NCBI GenBank assembly: GCA_903899985.1
Contig: CAIULL010000030.1
Coordinates: 1-64,000 of the forward strand
DNA: 64,000 nucleotides
Reading direction: 5' to 3'
Source: an uncultured Schlesneria sp.
GTDB lineage: Bacteria; Planctomycetota; Planctomycetia; Planctomycetales; Planctomycetaceae
The notes beneath the pieces are model-generated. The model searched no databases. It was given only the letters and a program-made list of their open reading frames with translations, and had not been told where the DNA came from. The first letter of the stretch is position 1, and the number at the start of each line of letters is the position of its first letter. A program made the translations under genes and the position numbers. Below, one piece after another: positions 45,271 to 55,182 of this stretch.

Positions 45271-48024
45271 TCAGGCTGTCGCCGGGTCGACCTTGTTCGG
45301 GTCGATTCCGAGATCCTTCAGCGCCTGTGGTAGCTTCTTGGCGTCGAACTGACCATCTTTGCTGAGAGCCACCAGCGTGCTGTAGGCAACACATTCGGCA
45401 TCGATTTCGAAATGCCGCCTGAGTGCTTCGCGTGTTTCGCTGCGTCCAAATCCATCGGTACCGCAGACCACATATTGACCGGGCATGTACGGGCGAATCT
45501 GTTCGGCAACCAGTTGCACGTTGTCGCTGGACGAAATGAACGGCCCCTTGAGGCCGCTTAGCGTCTGTTCGAGATAGCTGACTTTCGGCTTCTGATCAGG
45601 ATGCAGTCGGTTCCAGCGTGCGATCGATTGAGCTTCTCGCTTCAATTCGTTGTAACTGGTAACACTCCACACATCGGATTCGACGCCGTATTTTTCGGAA
45701 AGAATCTTCTGGGCACGAATCACGTCGTTCAAGATCGGACCACTGCCGAGAAGCTGAGGCCGAGTGGCTCGTTTCTTGGCCGGGACCGTTGGATCGAGCG
45801 GGTAAAGGCCTTTGACAATCCCGGTTTCGACACCCTTCGGCATTTCAGCGGGCATGACAAATGATTCGTTGTAAACCGACAGGTAATAGAAGATGTCTTC
45901 ACCTTCGGCATACATGCGCCGCAGTCCATCTTGCACGATTACGGCGAGTTCATAGCCATAAGCAGGATCGTAAGCGAGCAGATTGGGAACGGTTCCCGCC
46001 ATTAACTGACTATGACCATCTTCGTGCTGCAAACCTTCGCCGTTGAGCGTCGTACGTCCCGACGTTCCACCACACAGGAAGCCTTTGCAGCGGGAATCGC
46101 CAGCCAGCCAGATCAGATCGCCGACCCGCTGGAAGCCGAACATCGAGTAGTACGTGTAAAACGGGATCATGTTCAGACCGATATTCGCGTGAGCGGTACC
46201 GGCTGCGACGAACGAGGCCATCGCCCCTGCTTCGTCGATCCCTTCCATCAGAACCTGACCCGTCGTCGATTCTTTGTAGGACATCGCCGAACCCGCATCG
46301 ACCGGCGTGTAAAGCTGGCCTTTGCTGCTGTAGATTCCGTACGTCTGGAACAATCCTTCCATACCGAATGTACGAGCTTCATCAGGGATGATCGGAACAA
46401 CTCGTTTTCCGATATTTTTGTCTCGCATCAGCACACGCAGGATGGTTCCCAGCACGCCCGTGGTCGAGCGATCTTTCCCGGCGTCACTCATCGTTTCGAC
46501 AAATGTCGCGACATCCGGGATCGTCAACCGTTCCTTGGTCGGAACTCGAGCGGGAAGATAACCGCCTAAAGCCTTGCGGTGATCGTGCAAGTACTTCATT
46601 TCGGGGCTGTCGGCAGGTGGACGATAGAAACTGGCGCTTCTCGCTTGTTCGTCGCTCAGTGGCAATTCGAACCGATCTCGCATGGCGATCAGCGACGATT
46701 CTTCCAGCTTTTTGGTGTTGTGAGCGGTGTTTCGACCTTCGGCTTCTGTCCCCAGTCCAAATCCTTTGATGGTGTGGGCCAGCACAACCGTCGGTGCCCC
46801 CTTGAACTCGGTTGCGGCCTTTAAGGCGTTGTAAACCTTCATCGCGTCGTGACCGCCGCGTCGGAGGTTGCGAATCTGATCGTCGCTCAGGTGTTCGACC
46901 AGCTTCAGCAATTGAGGATGGCGGCCGAAGAAATCCTTGCGGATGTATTCGCCCGTTTCGACACTGTACTTCTGGAACTGGCCGTCGACAACTTCGGCGA
47001 GTGTCTTTTCCAGCAAGCCAGTTTCGTCGGCTTCAAACAGGGCGTCCCATTCGCTGCCCCAGACAACTTTAATGACGTTCCAGCCAGCTCCTCGGAAAAG
47101 CCCTTCCAGTTCTTGAATGATCTTGCCGTTGCTGCGAACCGGGCCGTCAAGTCGTTGCAGGTTACAGTTCACAACCCAGGTGACATTGTCGAGCTTCTCA
47201 CGGGCCGCCATCGAGATCGCGCCGAGCGTTTCCGGTTCATCGACTTCACCGTCGCCGATAAACGACCAGACGCGTGATTTCGAGGTATCCATCAGGTTTC
47301 GGTGCTGAACATATCGCAGAAATCGAGCCTGATACAGCGAGCAGATCGGGCCGAGCCCCATCGAAACCGTGGGGAACTGCCAGAAGTCGGGCATCAACCA
47401 CGGATGCGGATAAGATGAAAGCCCCTGCCCTCGTGGCAGCTCGCGTCGGAATCGGACCAGATTCTCTTCGGTCAGTCGGCCTTCGACGAACGCGCGGGAA
47501 TACATCCCGGGTGACGAGTGCCCCTGGAAATAAACCATGTCACCAGTGTGGTCCGCTGTCCGGGCATGGAAGAAGTGATTGAAACCGATTTCCACAAGAA
47601 CTGCTGACGAAGCGAACGTGGAAATGTGTCCGCCCACATTCGTTGTTTGAGCACCTCGGACCACCATTGCCATGGCGTTCCACCGAATAATGCTTCTCAA
47701 GCGTCGTTCAAGAGCTCGATCACCCGGAAACGGCACCTGGGCTTCCACAGGGATCGTATTGACATAAGGAGTTGTCACTGCTGGGACAACGGGGACCGAC
47801 TGAGCCTGAGCCCTCGAATAAAGCCGCGTTAACAGCTGACCAAGTGCGTCGGGTCCATAACGATTTAGCAGGTCGTCAACCGACTCCAGCCATTCATCCA
47901 TCTCCTGTGGATCAATGGCTGGTACGGTAACGTCGGTAATTTCATCTGATGCAGGGGCAACATTTCCCACGGTTGAGGACTCCGTTCGTCGAATTGCAGG
48001 TGTTGCTTGTAGTGTGCTTGCCAT
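45271..48024 (-). CDS. aceE: Pyruvate dehydrogenase E1 (homodimeric)
   Basis: A 917-residue thiamine-diphosphate-dependent E1 that decarboxylates pyruvate and acetylates the E2 lipoyl arm. Seen are the N-terminal ERRLRSIIRWNAMAMVVRGAQ and VGGHISTFASSAVLVEIGFNHFF, the ThDP-type motif DGEVDEPETLGAISMAAREKLDNVTWVVNCNLQ, and C-terminal VVCGTDGFGRSETREALRRHFEIDA. The length matches E. coli AceE (887) and differs from the two-chain alpha/beta E1. The ORF track starts at 48237, which adds 71 residues unlike any E1; MASTLQATPAIRR at 48024 is chosen. aceF lies 205 bp downstream past two hairpins. Confidence 0.95.
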   Translation of the reverse strand: MASTLQATPAIRRTESSTVGNVAPASDEITDVTVPAIDPQEMDEWLESVDDLLNRYGPDALGQLLTRLYSRAQAQSVPVVPAVTTPYVNTIPVEAQVPFPGDRALERRLRSIIRWNAMAMVVRGAQTTNVGGHISTFASSAVLVEIGFNHFFHARTADHTGDMVYFQGHSSPGMYSRAFVEGRLTEENLVRFRRELPRGQGLSSYPHPWLMPDFWQFPTVSMGLGPICSLYQARFLRYVQHRNLMDTSKSRVWSFIGDGEVDEPETLGAISMAAREKLDNVTWVVNCNLQRLDGPVRSNGKIIQELEGLFRGAGWNVIKVVWGSEWDALFEADETGLLEKTLAEVVDGQFQKYSVETGEYIRKDFFGRHPQLLKLVEHLSDDQIRNLRRGGHDAMKVYNALKAATEFKGAPTVVLAHTIKGFGLGTEAEGRNTAHNTKKLEESSLIAMRDRFELPLSDEQARSASFYRPPADSPEMKYLHDHRKALGGYLPARVPTKERLTIPDVATFVETMSDAGKDRSTTGVLGTILRVLMRDKNIGKRVVPIIPDEARTFGMEGLFQTYGIYSSKGQLYTPVDAGSAMSYKESTTGQVLMEGIDEAGAMASFVAAGTAHANIGLNMIPFYTYYSMFGFQRVGDLIWLAGDSRCKGFLCGGTSGRTTLNGEGLQHEDGHSQLMAGTVPNLLAYDPAYGYELAVIVQDGLRRMYAEGEDIFYYLSVYNESFVMPAEMPKGVETGIVKGLYPLDPTVPAKKRATRPQLLGSGPILNDVIRAQKILSEKYGVESDVWSVTSYNELKREAQSIARWNRLHPDQKPKVSYLEQTLSGLKGPFISSSDNVQLVAEQIRPYMPGQYVVCGTDGFGRSETREALRRHFEIDAECVAYSTLVALSKDGQFDAKKLPQALKDLGIDPNKVDPATA

Positions 48025-48640
48025 ATTGTTTGCCAATCTCGTCTTAAAATCAGGCACGCCGAGCACGTGTGGACGAACCGCCTCCGGCGGTTCACGGACC
48101 ATCATCGTCCAGCCCGATAACCGATTTCCAGTGTATCGCTGAATCCCATACGACACCGCATGGTAGCAGTTCATTTCGCGTCTGCACAGATTGCGCCAGT
48201 CAGGTTTTGACCATGAAATCTTTTGCTCACCATTCAAGCAGAAAAATCACCCTTAAACCATCAAACTTCGCCTATTTGTTCGCCGATCATGCAAAAGTCA
48301 CTGTGTGGCAGACATTGTTGAATATATTATCGCAAACACTTACATAATAATGTTTTGCGTCGCTGCTTGACTCCTGGGATGGCAGTGTTTAAAGGTGGGT
48401 GGAACAACGAGAGATGGGATTCGACTACTCAACCGATCAGGCTTGATGAGAAACGGTGAAGAATTCAATTGTTTTGCTGGAGAGACCGGATCATCGAACG
48501 ACCGCGTTCTGGTGCATCCTAAGTGATTCCGCAGATTTGTCGTCAGCGATTTGGCTTTGACCGCAGTGCTTTGACGTTTGTTAGTTACAGACGCCTATTG
48601 CGGATAGTACTTCGACTGGGAGTTTCACTGTTTAAGGAAG
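48025..48640. other. Divergent promoter region
   Basis: About 615 bp between aceE (minus) and the DUF1990 gene (plus). An AT-rich stretch with TTGAATATATTATCG and TACATAATAATG (about 48317-48354) is a likely promoter area for one or both directions, but no -35/-10 pair or operator palindrome could be fixed. No supported ORF. Confidence 0.5.
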
Positions 48641-49261
48641 ATGATGCTAACGCTGGGAAAACCGTCGAATGAAGTCCTTTGTCATTTCCTGGCGGAACAG
48701 TCGGAGCGACAATTCAGCTACCTCGATGTTGGTGCGACTGCGACTTCTCCACCAGTCGGTTTTGTGACCGATCAGACTCGCATCAGGTTGGGTGAAGGGG
48801 AATCGACTTTTCGCAAAGCGACAGCCGCCTTGAAAGGCTGGAAGCATTTTCAACTCGGTTGGGTCGACCTGTGGCCTCTGGAAACTCCAATCAAGCCCGA
48901 TGAAACCGTGCTCGTGATGGGACGCGCATTGGGTCTATGGTGGTTAAACTCATGTCGCATCATTTATGTGTTAGATGAATCAGGGCCGATTTGCCGATTC
49001 GGTTTTGCCTATGGCACCTTGCCGAAACATATCGAAAAGGGCGAAGAGCGGTTTCTGATTGAATGGGACCAGCATGACAACGGGGTCTGGTATGATATTC
49101 TGGCCTTTTCTCAACCAAATTATCTCGTAACCCGTGTCGGTTATCCCCTCGTCCGACAAATGCAAAAGCAATTCGGACGCGACTCAGCAGCGGCTGTTTT
49201 CCGAGCGGTCAACGAGTTTGATGCGATCCCAGAAATCGGTCAAAGCACGAATTGGGGATAA
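48641..49261 (+). CDS. DUF1990 family protein
   Basis: A 206-residue protein that fits the DUF1990 family by length and motif: RIRLGEGESTFRKATAALKGWKHFQLGWVDLW near the N-terminus, then VLVMGRALGLWWLNSCRIIYVLDE and FGFAYGTLPKHIEKGEERFLIEW, ending DILAFSQPNYLVTRVGYPLVRQMQKQFGRDS. The family has no known activity. No signal peptide. The ribosome site AAGGAAG runs right up to the first ATG, so the second ATG at 48644 is probably the real start. It stands alone, divergent from aceE. Confidence 0.88.
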   Translation: MMLTLGKPSNEVLCHFLAEQSERQFSYLDVGATATSPPVGFVTDQTRIRLGEGESTFRKATAALKGWKHFQLGWVDLWPLETPIKPDETVLVMGRALGLWWLNSCRIIYVLDESGPICRFGFAYGTLPKHIEKGEERFLIEWDQHDNGVWYDILAFSQPNYLVTRVGYPLVRQMQKQFGRDSAAAVFRAVNEFDAIPEIGQSTNWG

Positions 49262-49445
49262 ACGAAATCAACAGTTTCATTTACGGCGACGGTTTCATGG
49301 TTTAACCCGAAGTCATCTGCGCAGGCGGATCGCGGTCAGCCAATCTCTTCGAAAAAAAGATAGATATTTTACGTTACGAATGCACGAGAATGGTCTGACT
49401 TATCGGCTTCTATCTTTCCTGAAAGTGCCGAAATAAGGCTTGGAA

Positions 49446-50426
49446 TTAAGGGGTGGCCCGCAGACGTCGCCAGGAACAAGCACAACAAGCGATCGCGCCA
49501 ATAGCGATCAGGCTTAAGCTGCTTGGCTCAGGTACGTTAGAAGCGAGATCCCAACCAATCACGTCCATTTGCTGTAGATCAACGGCAGTAATACCGTTAA
49601 GCACACCACCATTGGAATACTGGTTGAACGCATCGTTTCCCTGACCGCTCGCCCAGTCTGCTGTATCAAGCCCGTTCGATGCCGCATTGTTGTAGGTAAT
49701 CAGATTGGTCACTCCTCCGTTAATGGAGAAATAGACCCCTCCACCATTATTGCTGGCACCACGAACACCCGCCGCGGTATAGCGAAACAGATCAAGCGGA
49801 TCGAAATTGGGGCCTCCGTTACCCAGGTTGCTGCCCGTGATACCCTGGCGGCCCATGACTTCAGAGATTTCGTGCTCGACAACACCGATGAAGTCGTACT
49901 GGCCGGAAACCGCTCGGTTTGCCGGGTCGAATGCCCAACTGTAACCGGCCCCAAACTTAATCGTTCCGTCTTGTGTCGAATCGCTGGGAAGCATACCCAT
50001 GGCCTTGGCTTCTGCTCTCGTTACCACATAGTCGGCACCACCGTTTGCAGCCGTTGGGTCATTTGCCGGTAAGCTCGCGATCGCTAAAGCATCATTGGCA
50101 CCTTTCGCGTCCGCCACCAACGCCGTGTGGATTTGGGAATAGGTGTAATAGCCTCTTAACGTGCTGCTGCTTTGACCAAATACGCTCGTGTCAGCGACGC
50201 CGCTGACGGTGATGTTAATTTTGACGGGATCATTAAACAGAGTTTGAAACTGCTGTGCGGCATAGTTTACAGCAGCTTCTGCTTGAGCCGTATTTGCACC
50301 AAAACTCGATGTAAAACTCGAGTCAAATGTCAGGCTGATCGTCAGTCCGCCAGCCTTTGCTTCAGGAGTGGCAAGCAGGCCCGCAAAACAGACCGCCGCA
50401 GCAATTAGACAGATTCGTCGAGTCAT
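49446..50426 (-). CDS. NF038122-type metalloprotease with PEP-CTERM anchor
   Basis: A 326-residue exported protein. A signal peptide (LIAAAVCFAGLLATPEAKA) precedes a metalloprotease domain whose zinc site reads FIGVVEHEISEVMGR (about residue 185), the HExxxxMGR form of the NF038122 family. GGPNFDPLDLFRYTAAGVR follows. The C-terminus VPEPSSLSLIAIGAIACCACSWRRLRATP is a PEP-CTERM sorting signal: PEP motif, hydrophobic helix, Arg cluster. Known PEP-CTERM proteins are cut and anchored by exosortase; no exosortase is in the window. Substrate unknown; probably acts at the cell surface or is released. Confidence 0.9.
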   Translation of the reverse strand: MTRRICLIAAAVCFAGLLATPEAKAGGLTISLTFDSSFTSSFGANTAQAEAAVNYAAQQFQTLFNDPVKINITVSGVADTSVFGQSSSTLRGYYTYSQIHTALVADAKGANDALAIASLPANDPTAANGGADYVVTRAEAKAMGMLPSDSTQDGTIKFGAGYSWAFDPANRAVSGQYDFIGVVEHEISEVMGRQGITGSNLGNGGPNFDPLDLFRYTAAGVRGASNNGGGVYFSINGGVTNLITYNNAASNGLDTADWASGQGNDAFNQYSNGGVLNGITAVDLQQMDVIGWDLASNVPEPSSLSLIAIGAIACCACSWRRLRATP

Positions 50427-50866
50427 TGCTTTTGATTCCTTTCAGCAGATATCTGAAGAAGACAGTTACCAGGATTCCGATTGTGAACGATCAGAAAATG
50501 GAAACGAAGAACCCATTTTGCAACTAAGCTCTGATCGCCAGTCGCTTTTTTCGGCTGAATATTTGAATCTGGAATTCCAGCATGCGCTGAATTTTAAACA
50601 CCGTTTTATCGATGATCGCTAAACGCGATCATGGCTGGATGAGGCAATTCATACTCCGGTTTCACGCTTCGCGTCAGGCTCACGGTAGAACGCAAACAAC
50701 CACTCGATACAGCCAAGGCAAAGCAGCAAATCTGCAAAAAAGCCTGCTTGGGACTCAAGTTTCGCGAATGTAGTCATTGTGCGAAATCTTGCCAACAGAT
50801 CTTTTTCGAACACGGTCTTAACGCAGTCAGAAGTGTTCAGACGATCCAGCAATCATTTCGATTTGC
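50427..50866. other. Gene-free stretch
   Basis: About 440 bp between the metalloprotease start and the enolase-superfamily gene end. It contains the small hairpin listed next and the metalloprotease promoter; ORF 50368..50622 resembles no protein. Confidence 0.5.
50612..50632 (-). terminator. Small hairpin, possible terminator
   Basis: ATGATCGC pairs with GCGATCAT (8 bp) around TAAAC, about 235 nt downstream of the enolase-superfamily gene on the minus strand. No T-run. Confidence 0.3.
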
Positions 50867-52000
50867 CTATTTAAACGTCGTGCGTTTGCCCGCGAACTTT
50901 GCGAGCTTCTCAGCATCGATATCAATGCCGAGTCCTGGTTTGGTCGGAATTTCCAGGTAACCCTCCGAGTCAACCTGAAAAGGAGTGACCGGAAGTTCTT
51001 CGATATAGGCGCAAGGTGTCAGGTACTCGACGTATCTTGCAACAGGAATCGCAGCAGACAGCTGCAAGTCAGCCGCTAATCCAACAGCGGTATTCCAGCC
51101 ATGTGGAACCAGCGTGACATTATGATCGAACGCAGTCCAAGCCAGGCGCCGAGATTCAGACAATCCGCCATTCTTCGTACAGTCGGGTTGAATAATGTCG
51201 ACGGCACGACGTTCCAGCCAGGGCATAAATGACTGCCTGCGCGTGAGGACTTCGCCCCCGGCAATCGGAACGGGCGAGACTCGTGTAAGTTCGATGTACC
51301 CTTCAATATCGTCTGGAGGAAGAGGTTCTTCGAACCATGTAATATCGTAATAGTCGAGCATGAAGGCGGTTTCGCGAGCCCAATTGGTTCCATGCGGCCA
51401 GAACTGTTCGCTGCCCCCGGCGTCGACCATCAATTCAACATGCTCACCCACCGTCTCGCGAGCCGTACGAACGAGCAATTCGTCGAACTTGCGATCGCGT
51501 CGACCGAACGGCCTCCAGCCCATCTTGATCGCTTTGAATCCGCGATCAACAACACTGCGCAGGGATTCGGCGAGCGCTGCTGGTTCGTCGAACAGAATCG
51601 AACCATACGGCTTGATCCGCTGTCGGTAGTTTCCACCGAGAAGACGAGAAACCGGCTGGCAACAGGCTTTCCCCATGATGTCCCACAGGGCGATGTCGAT
51701 TCCACTGATGGCATGTTCAACAGATCCGCCTCGCCCTTGCCAGAAACTCGACTGTCGCAGCTTCTCGGAAACGCGTTCCGGTTCGACGGCAGATTCTCCC
51801 TTGAGCAACGGCCACAGCAGTGCCACCGCACCTTCAACGAGTGTCCCGGATGTAAAACAACTTCCCCATCCGTGCAGACCCTGATCGGTGCGAATCTGGA
51901 CAAGCGTGTGCAGGTTTTCCTGTGGCTCATGACCCTGTGGCCAACCACCGTCGACAGTGGCACCCGTCAATGGAATGACTTCGATTTCGGTAATCTTCAT
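50867..52000 (-). CDS. Mandelate racemase/muconate lactonizing enzyme family protein
   Basis: A 377-residue enolase-superfamily enzyme. The barrel has KMGWRPFGRRDRKFDE, metal ligands Asp in ELMVDAGGSE, Glu in TWFEEPLPPDD and Glu in IAGGEVLTRR, the later IQPDCTKNGGLSE, and the catalytic-type His in LVPHGWNT. This set suits sugar-acid dehydratases or cycloisomerases that act on a carbon acid next to a carboxylate. Its start overlaps the stop of the Gfo/Idh gene by 4 nt (ATGA), so the two are co-translated and probably act in one sugar or sugar-acid pathway. Exact substrate cannot be told. Confidence 0.9.
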   Translation of the reverse strand: MKITEIEVIPLTGATVDGGWPQGHEPQENLHTLVQIRTDQGLHGWGSCFTSGTLVEGAVALLWPLLKGESAVEPERVSEKLRQSSFWQGRGGSVEHAISGIDIALWDIMGKACCQPVSRLLGGNYRQRIKPYGSILFDEPAALAESLRSVVDRGFKAIKMGWRPFGRRDRKFDELLVRTARETVGEHVELMVDAGGSEQFWPHGTNWARETAFMLDYYDITWFEEPLPPDDIEGYIELTRVSPVPIAGGEVLTRRQSFMPWLERRAVDIIQPDCTKNGGLSESRRLAWTAFDHNVTLVPHGWNTAVGLAADLQLSAAIPVARYVEYLTPCAYIEELPVTPFQVDSEGYLEIPTKPGLGIDIDAEKLAKFAGKRTTFK

Positions 52001-53103
52001 GTGAGTTCGATCATCTTTCCATGGTCGCGTGCGGAGGTCAGGCAGGCATCAATCACCTTCTGGGTCTTCAAGGCAATGTCACTCCAAACCGTGTCTGTCT
52101 TGCCAGAAAGAACGAGGTGCGAAAAATTCCGGAACAGATTGGTTTCCTGAGAATTGGCCCACCCATTACTGTACTCCGGAACGGCCACACGACGAGTATG
52201 GTCCTCCATGTTGAAGTCGCAGCTCTTCTGATTCATACAGCCGTTGGTCACCGTAAACGCCGTTTCATTGCCGTAGTAAGGAACGACGAAGTCCGGCACA
52301 GTGATGTAACCCCTGGTCCCGCTGATGCTGGACCACTGTTGAGTTTCAGTAAGGAACGAACAGTAAAAGCTCGCCGAAACCCCATCGGCAAAAAACAATT
52401 CGGCCGAAAACTCAGTCGGCACCGCCGACTGACTGTCGGCACGACGAGCCTCTGTCAACATCCGACCGCTGACGCGCAGTGGCATTTGATAGTTCATGAC
52501 CCACAGTGCAAAGCGGATGTTGTACCAGCCAAGATCGCCCAGGCACCCAAGTGGTTCCAGTTCGCCGCTGGATCGAATGTTACTTTTCGCAAATTCTTCC
52601 GTACCATTGAAACTGAACTGACTTGTGATTCGCCGTAATTGACCAACGCTTTGTCCATCGTTCAGTGCTTCACGCAGTTTATTCAGCCTGAGGCTGTGCA
52701 TGAACATGACCCCGTCCATGAACTGGACGTTGTGCTTCTTACACGCCGCGATCATTTCGGCCACTTCTTTTGCATCACTGCCAACCGGCTTTTCAGCAAG
52801 AACGTGCTTGCCTGCTTCAGCCGCGCGGATCACCCATTCTTTACGCAAACCGGTCGGAATCGGCAAATAAACGGCATCGACATCCGGCCGTTGAAGCAAC
52901 TCTTCGTAGCTTCCCAAGGCGATCGGTTTTGGATCGAATAAAGTATGAGCGTTGCACTCGTCGATAAATTGTTGGGCTTTTTCAACGCTACGGCTGGCCA
53001 CTGCCGTGATCACGCCGTTCTCGGAATTCTTAATCGCCAGCCAATTCTTTCGGGCGATGTGTGCGGCAGAAAGAATACCCCATCGACAGACGCGATTGCT
53101 CAT
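51997..53103 (-). CDS. Gfo/Idh/MocA family oxidoreductase
   Basis: A 368-residue cytoplasmic NAD(P)-dependent dehydrogenase of the Gfo/Idh/MocA family. The N-terminus CRWGILSAAHIARKNWLAI is the Rossmann GxxxxA/G variant, DAVYLPIPTGLRKEW follows, and the family EKP motif is AGKHVLAEKPVGSDAKEV. The C-terminal sheet domain has FSFNGTEEFAKSNIRSSGELEPLGCLGDLGWYNIRFALW, the PLGGGALxDxGxY-like signature. No signal peptide. It has a GGAG ribosome site and overlaps the enolase-superfamily gene by 4 nt. Likely oxidises or epimerises a sugar; the compound is unknown. Confidence 0.92.
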   Translation of the reverse strand: MSNRVCRWGILSAAHIARKNWLAIKNSENGVITAVASRSVEKAQQFIDECNAHTLFDPKPIALGSYEELLQRPDVDAVYLPIPTGLRKEWVIRAAEAGKHVLAEKPVGSDAKEVAEMIAACKKHNVQFMDGVMFMHSLRLNKLREALNDGQSVGQLRRITSQFSFNGTEEFAKSNIRSSGELEPLGCLGDLGWYNIRFALWVMNYQMPLRVSGRMLTEARRADSQSAVPTEFSAELFFADGVSASFYCSFLTETQQWSSISGTRGYITVPDFVVPYYGNETAFTVTNGCMNQKSCDFNMEDHTRRVAVPEYSNGWANSQETNLFRNFSHLVLSGKTDTVWSDIALKTQKVIDACLTSARDHGKMIELT

Positions 53104-53292
53104 GATGAATGCTCCATTGTTTCAGCGAGGCGTAAACGAAGGAGAGTAGGATAGCAATCGGAAGCGGCGTTGTGGATGATTCGCGACCTTTCGTCATGAC
53201 TCTGGCTGCAAAGTGCCGCAAAATAGGGATTTGGGGAGTTTACCAGGTAAAAAACAATTCTCCTTGCCGCCGTCAAAAGGATACGAAACGCG

Positions 53293-54255
53293 ATGTACGA
53301 TCTGATCGGTGATATTCACGGCCATGCCGACGAACTCGTTCAGCTTTTGGGTGTTCTCGGGTACTCCAAATCCAAAGGTGTCTATCGTCATCCGGATCGC
53401 AAGGTGATCTTTCTCGGCGATTTTATTGATCGCGGCTCAAAAATCAGGCAGGTCCTGGAAACAGTCCGACCCATGGTCGAGGCGGGGACAGCCTTAACCG
53501 TGATGGGAAATCACGAATGGAACGCCCTCGCCTTTCACACGGAAGATTCCGATAAACCAGGCGAATTCCTGCGTCGTCATTCCCGGAAGAACATCAAACA
53601 GCTCAGTCAGACACATCACCAACTGAAGCCTGGCGAGCTTGCTTCGTATCTTAAGTGGTTTCGCACATTGCCAATGTGGTTGGATCTGGATGGCTTGCGG
53701 GTTGTCCATGCGTGCTGGAATGACGAAGCGATCTCAACGCTTGAACGATCAATTCGCGGACGAGGGGGAGTTACCACGAAATTTCTGCAGACCGCCTGCA
53801 AAGCGGGAAATCAGGAATACCACCACGCGGAAGAGATTCTCCGAGGCAAAAAGGCTGCCTTGCCAAACGGGATTGCCTTCGAAGATAAGGAAGGTGAGTT
53901 ACGAACGAAGATGCGCACTCGTTGGTACCTGGCACCCGAGGGACATACCTACGAATCGTACTCCTTCGAGTCAACGAAGGTCGACTGTCCTCACGATCTT
54001 CATCCAAACGTCCACGCCGCAGCCGCTCCGTATCCCGCCGCAGCCAAACCAGTCTTCATCGGTCACTATTGGCTGAACGCCACTCAGCCAGTAATCCTGG
54101 CCGACAACGTCGCCTGCCTCGACTTCAGCGTCGCCAACGGCGGATTCTTATGTGCATATCGCTGGGATGGTGAACAGAAACTGAGCGACGCAAACTTCGT
54201 CTGGATTGTCAGCAGTTTCAGCCAGGGCGACCGACGAAAGAGAATGGTCGCGTAG
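53293..54255 (+). CDS. Metallophosphatase (PPP/PrpA-like)
   Basis: A 320-residue calcineurin-like phosphoesterase. All metal motifs are visible: GDIHGHADEL (residues 6-15), FLGDFIDRGSKI (about 41-52), MGNHEWNAL (about 71-79), and later VVHACWNDEA and GHYWL. The overall order matches bacterial PPP-type phosphatases such as PrpA and diadenosine tetraphosphatase relatives, which dephosphorylate phosphoproteins or nucleotides. The substrate cannot be told. AAGGA lies 10 nt before ATG 53293. The gene is divergent from the Gfo/Idh pair and stands alone. Confidence 0.92.
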   Translation: MYDLIGDIHGHADELVQLLGVLGYSKSKGVYRHPDRKVIFLGDFIDRGSKIRQVLETVRPMVEAGTALTVMGNHEWNALAFHTEDSDKPGEFLRRHSRKNIKQLSQTHHQLKPGELASYLKWFRTLPMWLDLDGLRVVHACWNDEAISTLERSIRGRGGVTTKFLQTACKAGNQEYHHAEEILRGKKAALPNGIAFEDKEGELRTKMRTRWYLAPEGHTYESYSFESTKVDCPHDLHPNVHAAAAPYPAAAKPVFIGHYWLNATQPVILADNVACLDFSVANGGFLCAYRWDGEQKLSDANFVWIVSSFSQGDRRKRMVA

Positions 54256-54297
54256 ACAACCAGCAGAATATGATTCAGCTCTCCTTTCGAACAAAAC

Positions 54298-55086
54298 CTA
54301 GATCTGCGAATAGTCGGCCGGTGTGAGTAGCTTGTTCGTGATCTTGGACACGATTCGCTTGTCTTCGTATTCAGGGATCGATTTGAGTTTGATCCATTCG
54401 GGATCGGATCGGAATTTGTTCCAGGCTTCGGCTCGGGCGGCTTCGTCGTCGAAGGCGAGTAGATAGGTCAAGTTCGGGATGCGGGTTCCGAGGATCGCTT
54501 CGCCGAACAGGACGGGTGCCAGACCTGTGCGTCGGAAGATGGCGATCTCGCCCTTGTTGAACATCTCGATCTTTTTCTTGCACGCCGCTTCGTTGTGGCT
54601 TTCGTAGATTCGAAGGTTGTACAAACTTGCCTTCTTCGCTGGAGTTTCCAGTTTCGGCATCGTTTCAAATGCCGAGAGCAATGAGCTCTCGATCCGGTCA
54701 TAGACAGGATCGAGAGCTGGGATTGCCAGATAGTCGGCAGCCGATTTCTGGTACTCCGGATCATCGCCCAGGCTCGCATTAATGGCGGCCATTTGCCCGA
54801 GGCTTTGATACGGAATCAGCAGGTGCGCGACAGGACTGGCTGGGGCGGGCGTTTCGTAAAAGGCGCCGACCTGCTTGATGCCAAGTCGATTCAGAGCTGG
54901 GATGAGCGACCCCGAGAGATATCGATCCAGGATCGCCTGTTTGTCGGGCTTCAAGGCGTAGGTGCGCAGTTCGAAGAATTCACGTCCCCCTTTTTCAGAT
55001 GCCACATCGGCACCGCTCACCAGCGCTGGCATTGTGGCAAGCCCTCCTGCAGTTAAAGATGACTGTAGAAACGTTCGACGCTGCAT
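54298..55086 (-). CDS. NIPSNAP family protein with Tat signal
   Basis: A 262-residue exported protein. The Tat signal MQRRTFLQSSLTAGGLATMPALVSGADV leads into two NIPSNAP units: FFELRTYALKPDKQAILDRYLSGSLIPALNRLGIKQVGAFYE and YNLRIYESHNEAACKKKIEMFNKGEIAIFRRTGLAPVLFGE, ending AWNKFRSDPEWIKLKS. The family has a ferredoxin-like fold and no settled activity; planctomycetes export many. The track start 55179 is too early; MQRRTFLQ at 55086 with AAGGA upstream is chosen. Confidence 0.9.
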   Translation of the reverse strand: MQRRTFLQSSLTAGGLATMPALVSGADVASEKGGREFFELRTYALKPDKQAILDRYLSGSLIPALNRLGIKQVGAFYETPAPASPVAHLLIPYQSLGQMAAINASLGDDPEYQKSAADYLAIPALDPVYDRIESSLLSAFETMPKLETPAKKASLYNLRIYESHNEAACKKKIEMFNKGEIAIFRRTGLAPVLFGEAILGTRIPNLTYLLAFDDEAARAEAWNKFRSDPEWIKLKSIPEYEDKRIVSKITNKLLTPADYSQI

Positions 55087-55182
55087 CGTGGTTTTCCTTG
55101 GGTCGTGATTGGCTAAAGCCGGATCGTTTTGCACACTGTTGTAGAGTGGGCAGAACGATTTGAAAACCGACCCGAGCAACCA

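Noticed and set aside
48024-48237. Upstream start of AceE in the ORF track
   Set aside because: The extra 71 residues fit no E1 and the ATG at 48024 gives a normal length.
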